From M50B103 sp041667565 (GTDB lineage: Bacteria; Fidelibacterota; Fidelibacteria; Fidelibacterales; Fidelibacteraceae): 9,410 nucleotides of DNA. The translations under genes were made by a program, and so were the position numbers. Below, one piece after another: positions 6,600 through 9,410 of this stretch. The stretch is from assembly GCA_964572745.1 (NCBI GenBank), contig CAZNFT010000063.1:1-9410 (forward strand), given 5' to 3'. Each line of letters starts with the position of its first letter. Position 1 is the stretch's first letter. The notes under the pieces were generated by a model that saw nothing but the letters and a program-made list of their open reading frames with translations, was not told the DNA's origin and did no database searches.

Positions 6600-7697
6600 T
6601 TATTGTATATTCCACTTCAAAAAGGCTTGTATAAAGCCATCAATATCGCCATCCATTACATTCTGGAGGTTTCCGGTTTCGTGGGCGGTGCGCGTATCTT
6701 TCACCAATGTATAGGGCTGAAAAACATAAGACCGGATCTGTGAACCCCAGCCAATATCTGTCTTAGCTTTATCGAGTTCGGCTTTTTCGGCTCTCTGTTT
6801 TTCTAGTTCTTGTTCGTAAAGACGCGATTTAAGCACTTTCATGGCTGATTCTTTATTCTTGTGCTGAGAACGCTCGTTCTGACAAGAAACCACAATATTC
6901 GTGGGAATATGCGTAATTCGAATGGCTGAATCGGTCTTGTTAACATGCTGACCTCCAGCTCCACTTGCACGAAAAGTATCAATACGCAAGTCTGCAGGGT
7001 TTATTTCAATTTCAATATCATCATCTACTTCGGGATAAACAAACACTGAAGCAAAAGAAGTCTGTCGCTTACCTTGAGCATTGAAGGGCGAAATTCGCAC
7101 CAATCTGTGTACACCGATCTCTGCCTTAAGATATCCGTAAGCAAAAGGACCTTTAACTTCAATGACAGCTTCTTTAATACCGGCCTCATCTCCGGCCTGG
7201 TAGTTTAAAACATTATATTCAAAACCACGACGTTCAATCCAGCGCGTGTACATGCGATACAACATGGACGCCCAATCATGCGATTCTGTGCCTCCTGCTC
7301 CCGGATGGATCACTAAAATAGCATCATTTTTATCCTGTTTAGCTGAAAGAAGCTTTTCAATCTCAATATCATTAACAGATCGGACGAATTTTAAGACAAG
7401 CTCCTCCAGTTCTTTAAGATCTGCAGCTCCTTCCTCTATTAACATCCACTGAAGCTCAATGTCTTCCTGTAGAAGATTCATAGATTTCCAGCGTTTGATC
7501 TCAGATTCCAGATCGGATATTTTCTTGGTTATCTTTTGTGCCGATAAATTATCATTCCAAAAATCAGGTTCAAGCGTCTTTTTTCTCAGTTTCTTGATCA
7601 TAGCATCTTTTTCATCAATATCAGTATAGGCCTTGACTTCTGCAAATTTTTCAAGAATACCATCGTACTCTTCTTTGATCTGTTCAACTGTTAACAT
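6600..7697 (-). CDS. prfB: Peptide chain release factor 2 (RF2)
   Basis: RF2 recognises UGA and UAA stop codons in the ribosomal A site and triggers peptide release. The 365 residues are full length. Residues 1-110 form the helical domain, SPF at 203-205 is the RF2 stop-codon recognition motif, and the catalytic GGQ is at 248-250 within SGAGGQHVNKTDSA. Ala244 occupies the place of Thr246 in E. coli K-12 and is the residue found in most bacteria. The gene lacks the usual autoregulatory +1 frameshift: where E. coli has the CUU UGA C site after RGY, this gene reads KAYTDIDEK in one continuous frame. AGGAG lies 6 nt before the ATG, a strong ribosome-binding site; stop TAA. A hairpin sits 17 nt upstream, between prfB and ackA. 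The only nearby promoter candidate lies inside the ackA 3' end, so prfB may depend on that promoter or on read-through from ackA. Confidence 0.97.
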   Translation of the reverse strand: MLTVEQIKEEYDGILEKFAEVKAYTDIDEKDAMIKKLRKKTLEPDFWNDNLSAQKITKKISDLESEIKRWKSMNLLQEDIELQWMLIEEGAADLKELEELVLKFVRSVNDIEIEKLLSAKQDKNDAILVIHPGAGGTESHDWASMLYRMYTRWIERRGFEYNVLNYQAGDEAGIKEAVIEVKGPFAYGYLKAEIGVHRLVRISPFNAQGKRQTSFASVFVYPEVDDDIEIEINPADLRIDTFRASGAGGQHVNKTDSAIRITHIPTNIVVSCQNERSQHKNKESAMKVLKSRLYEQELEKQRAEKAELDKAKTDIGWGSQIRSYVFQPYTLVKDTRTAHETGNLQNVMDGDIDGFIQAFLKWNIQ

Positions 7698-7708
7698 AAA
7701 AAGCTCCT

Positions 7709-7743
7709 AAAACAGCAAAATACACTCAATGAGTGTATTTTGC
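7709..7743 (-). terminator. Hairpin between ackA and prfB, probable terminator
   Basis: GCAAAATACACTC (7715-7727) and GAGTGTATTTTGC (7731-7743) are exact inverted repeats, a 13-bp stem with a three-base loop. On the minus strand the stem is followed by TGTTTT (7709-7714) and preceded by A-rich sequence; on the plus strand it is followed by CATATTTTTATTTT. It could stop ackA transcription, and its plus-strand side is equally terminator-like. The hairpin ends only 17 nt before the prfB ATG and directly abuts its ribosome-binding site, so any prfB mRNA started upstream must carry it. Confidence 0.7.
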
Positions 7744-7762
7744 CATATTTTTATTTTGACCT

Positions 7763-8968
7763 TCAGTTATCGCTGACGATAGCTTCCGTCTCAAGTGCAA
7801 TGACCAATTCTTCGTTAGTCGGGATCACAGCAACTTTTACTTTTGAATCTTTTGTTTCAATAAATCCTTCTTTACCACGGATCATTTCTTCATTTTTAAC
7901 TTCATCGATATATAGCCCCATATAACCCATGTTTTCACAAACAGGACCACGACTTTCAGCACCATTCTCACCTACACCACCTGTAAAAATAAGGCCATCT
8001 ACACGACCTAGAGCGGCGGCATAAGCTCCGATATATTTTTTAATACGATAATTATACATATTAAATAACAGTATGGCATCTTTATCACCGGCTTCTACTG
8101 AATCTTCAACATCACGCATATCTGAAGATTTACCATAAATGCCCATAATACCACTGTTTTTGTTCAGCATCATATTCATGTCGTCAATAGTCATGTTTTC
8201 ATATTCTGCTATCCGTAATACGGCTCCGGCATCAACATCACCTGAACGCGTCCCCATAATGAGACCTTCGAGTGGTGTATAACCCATAGAGGTATCAATG
8301 GATTTTCCACCTTTGATAGCTGTAACTGAAGCGCCATTACCAATATGACAGGAAATAAGATTTAATTCTTCAAGCGGTTTCCCTACTAATTCAGCATAAC
8401 GGCGAGATACAAAATAATGAGATGTTCCATGAAAGCCATAACGGCGAATTGCATATTTTTCATAATATTTTTTAGGCAGAGCATACATATAAGCATAATC
8501 AGGCATTGTAGCATGAAATGCTGTATCAAAAACACCGACCATGGGAGTATTGGGAAGAAGTTTTTTAGCTGCTTTAATTCCATCAATATTTGCGGGATTA
8601 TGAAGTGGAGCTAATTCAATACAGTCATCAAGAACATTCATCACAGTATCTGTAATAAGAACAGATTTATTAAAATGTTCTCCTCCATGCACTAAACGAT
8701 GTCCAACGGCATCAAGATCATCAAAAGAATTTAAAACGCCCCTCTCTTTGTCGATCAATAATGAGAGCAATAATTCAATCGCTGCATTATGGTCCGGAAT
8801 AGTTTTTTCCAAAACAACTTTATCAGAGCCTTTTTTACTGTGTTTGATCCTCGATCTTTCGAGTCCAATACTCTCAACGAGTCCTTTTGCTAAACAATTT
8901 TTATCAGCAGTATTTATCACCTGATACTTTACAGATGAGCTACCTGAATTGATGATCAAGATTTTCAT
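7763..8968 (-). CDS. ackA: Acetate kinase
   Basis: Acetate kinase interconverts acetyl phosphate plus ADP with acetate plus ATP, the substrate-level ATP step of acetate fermentation; it is cytosolic. The 401 residues are the usual length. Family motifs and active-site residues are in place: Asn7 in INSGSSSVKYQ, Arg91 in GHRLVHGGE, His123, Asp148 in GVFDTAFH, His180 in YGFHGTSH, the CHIGNGASV loop (207-215), Arg241 in MGTRSGDVD, GGVGENG (330-336) and Glu386 in PTNEEL. The start is the Met of MKILIINSG, with GGAGG 4 nt upstream. The frame stays open for 100 more codons to 9268, but that stretch crosses a promoter and hairpins and resembles no AckA, so it is not coding. The stop is TGA. The usual partner pta is not adjacent on the side visible here. 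A plausible promoter lies about 40-65 nt upstream. Confidence 0.98.
   Translation of the reverse strand: MKILIINSGSSSVKYQVINTADKNCLAKGLVESIGLERSRIKHSKKGSDKVVLEKTIPDHNAAIELLLSLLIDKERGVLNSFDDLDAVGHRLVHGGEHFNKSVLITDTVMNVLDDCIELAPLHNPANIDGIKAAKKLLPNTPMVGVFDTAFHATMPDYAYMYALPKKYYEKYAIRRYGFHGTSHYFVSRRYAELVGKPLEELNLISCHIGNGASVTAIKGGKSIDTSMGYTPLEGLIMGTRSGDVDAGAVLRIAEYENMTIDDMNMMLNKNSGIMGIYGKSSDMRDVEDSVEAGDKDAILLFNMYNYRIKKYIGAYAAALGRVDGLIFTGGVGENGAESRGPVCENMGYMGLYIDEVKNEEMIRGKEGFIETKDSKVKVAVIPTNEELVIALETEAIVSDN
7766..7794 (-). promoter_or_regulatory. Candidate prfB promoter inside the end of ackA
   Basis: On the minus strand TTGAGA (7789-7794) and GATAAC (7766-7771) are 17 nt apart, each matching 4 of 6 consensus positions. 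The -10 covers the last two sense codons of ackA. A transcript from here would start near the ackA stop codon and include the 7715-7743 hairpin before prfB. The match is modest and the sigma consensus of this organism is unknown. Confidence 0.25.
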
Positions 8969-9005
8969 TTTTCCTCCAATATGAATAGATCGTTTCAGCC
9001 GCCCG

Positions 9006-9034
9006 AATATAACATTTAAAAGATAGTATGAAAA
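9006..9034 (-). promoter_or_regulatory. Probable ackA promoter
   Basis: On the minus strand TTTTCA (9029-9034, 4 of 6) and TATATT (9006-9011, 5 of 6) are 17 nt apart, placing the start of transcription near 8999 and giving a leader of about 30 nt ending in the GGAGG site. TATATTCG also matches the Bacteroidota-type -7 consensus TAnnTTTG at all but one position, so it works under either assumption about the organism. Confidence 0.45.
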
Positions 9035-9049
9035 TGTTTTTTTGATAAG

Positions 9050-9169
9050 TTGACAAGATTGATTTTTAGACAGGATAAGGGATTGCTTTTTGCCACGCTC
9101 TGCGCCAAATCTTTCTTTCCTGTCTATCGCCAGATGTACGGGCGGGTCTCGACCCGCCCTTTTCTTTTT
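9050..9169 (+). ncRNA. Possible small plus-strand RNA: promoter-like pair plus terminator
   Basis: TTGACA (9050-9055, perfect -35) is followed after 18 nt by GATAAG (9074-9079, 4 of 6 for a -10), and the strong terminator at 9140-9169 closes the unit. A transcript would run from about 9086 to 9169, roughly 84 nt, divergent from ackA and upstream of its promoter. No credible protein is encoded. The weak -10, and the possibility that the terminator-like hairpin is a dispersed palindrome, keep confidence low. I recognise no known RNA family. Confidence 0.22.
9140..9169 (+). terminator. Strong plus-strand intrinsic terminator with no gene before it
   Basis: GGGCGGGT (9140-9147) and ACCCGCCC (9152-9159) form a GC-rich 8-bp stem with a CTCG loop, followed by TTTTCTTTTT (9160-9169). 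The minus strand lacks a U-tract after the stem, so this is oriented plus, opposite to all genes in the window. It is much more GC-rich than its surroundings. GGGCGGGT...ACCCGCCC palindromes also occur as dispersed elements in many environmental genomes, as I recall them, so a repeat is the alternative reading. Confidence 0.6.
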
Positions 9170-9200
9170 AGACGAAAATCCGGAACAAAGAGTAAAGATC

Positions 9201-9224
9201 AACCCCTCCATTTCAGTCAGGGTT
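9201..9224. repeat. First copy of an AACCCCTCCAT hairpin unit
   Basis: AACCCCTCCAT at 9201-9211 recurs exactly at 9277-9287, 76 bp away. Here AACCC (9201-9205) can pair with GGGTT (9220-9224). The second copy forms the better hairpin at 9277-9298. The two look like diverged copies of one short hairpin element. Confidence 0.4.
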
Positions 9225-9273
9225 GGTTTGCTTTGGAGATAGTAATTCCGAGTTTCACCCCGGGTCATTATTG

Positions 9274-9305
9274 AAAAACCCCTCCATAGGTCGGGGTTAT
9301 TTTTA
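9274..9305. terminator. Bidirectional terminator at the right end
   Basis: AACCCC (9277-9282) and GGGGTT (9293-9298) form a 6-bp stem with a ten-base loop. On the plus strand ATTTTTA follows; on the minus strand the stem runs into TTTTTC (two T from the stem and three at 9274-9276). In the minus direction it would insulate ackA from a gene entering from the right, which fits the open frames ending just before it. Confidence 0.5.
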
Positions 9306-9410
9306 CTTCTGGCAACTAGTACTGATTGACTTAAAGTACTCCCATATTTTGTTTAAAAAAAACAGAATTGAAACCTTGCCCAGATTGTTTAAGTAATGAT
9401 AAGAAGATAT
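9303..9410 (-). CDS. Possible C-terminal end of a gene entering from the right edge
   Basis: From the right edge one minus-strand frame is open for 35 codons and stops with TAA at 9303-9305, four bases before the hairpin at 9277-9298. A second frame is open for 25 codons and stops at 9331-9333. A gene end followed at once by a terminator is a sensible arrangement, but neither short peptide matches a family I recognise and AT-rich DNA often gives such open ends. Only sequence to the right can decide. Confidence 0.15.
   Translation of the reverse strand: MSSYHYLNNLGKVSILFFLNKIWEYFKSISTSCQK

Noticed and set aside
7617..7634. Possible frameshift or sequencing error in prfB
   Set aside because: The frame is continuous and aligns with RF2 through this region; the missing frameshift signal is a natural state in part of the bacteria, not damage.
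8969..9268. In-frame 100-codon extension of ackA upstream of the chosen start
   Set aside because: AckA proteins begin at MKILIINSG, which has a good ribosome-binding site. The extension crosses a likely promoter and a GC-rich terminator hairpin and resembles no AckA sequence.
9050..9274. Plus-strand 74-codon reading frame starting at TTG
   Set aside because: It has no ribosome-binding site, runs through a strong terminator in its middle, and its peptide looks like translated palindrome sequence.
1..9410. CRISPR array, tRNA, insertion sequence, toxin-antitoxin or defence island
   Set aside because: No regularly spaced repeats, cloverleaf pattern, transposase motifs or paired small genes were found; the genes are mainly housekeeping.

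Overview
This AT-rich bacterial window carries five complete genes, all on the minus strand. In transcription order (right to left) they are ackA (acetate kinase), prfB (peptide chain release factor 2), an uncharacterised lipoprotein, carA and carB (the two subunits of carbamoyl-phosphate synthetase). No RNA gene, CRISPR array, transposase or phage gene is recognisable with confidence. The CarA and CarB sequences are of the kind I associate with Bacteroidota and relatives and with eukaryotic CPSase (for example GEAGEFDYSGSQA and IECNLRASRSFPFVSK in CarB). With the Gram-negative-style lipoprotein and the short dispersed-looking palindromes, this suggests an uncultured or anaerobic member of the FCB group (Bacteroidota, Cloacimonadota, Marinimicrobia or similar). 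That assignment is inference, not proof.

Layout: 1-383 has no supportable gene. A clear intrinsic terminator (384-409) ends the carAB operon (448-4704), whose two genes are 12 nt apart. The 4705-5115 spacer contains a run of inverted repeats, including a 26-bp perfect palindrome and a pair of mutually exclusive hairpins upstream of carA. The lipoprotein gene (5116-6108) follows, then a 491-nt spacer with repeat-like fragments. prfB (6600-7697) has no programmed frameshift. A 13-bp hairpin separates it from ackA (7763-8968). The right end (8969-9410) holds a plausible ackA promoter, an orphan plus-strand terminator, a bidirectional terminator and possibly the last codons of a gene entering from the right.

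The genes do not form one functional system. carAB supplies carbamoyl phosphate for pyrimidine and arginine synthesis. ackA makes ATP from acetyl phosphate. prfB ends translation at UGA and UAA. The lipoprotein is the only gene of unknown function. The spacers are long (about 400-500 nt) and rich in secondary structure, so the most interesting signals lie there: a possible attenuator before carA, a hairpin abutting the prfB ribosome-binding site, and a possible small plus-strand RNA upstream of ackA. I see no convincing evidence for a new multi-gene system.
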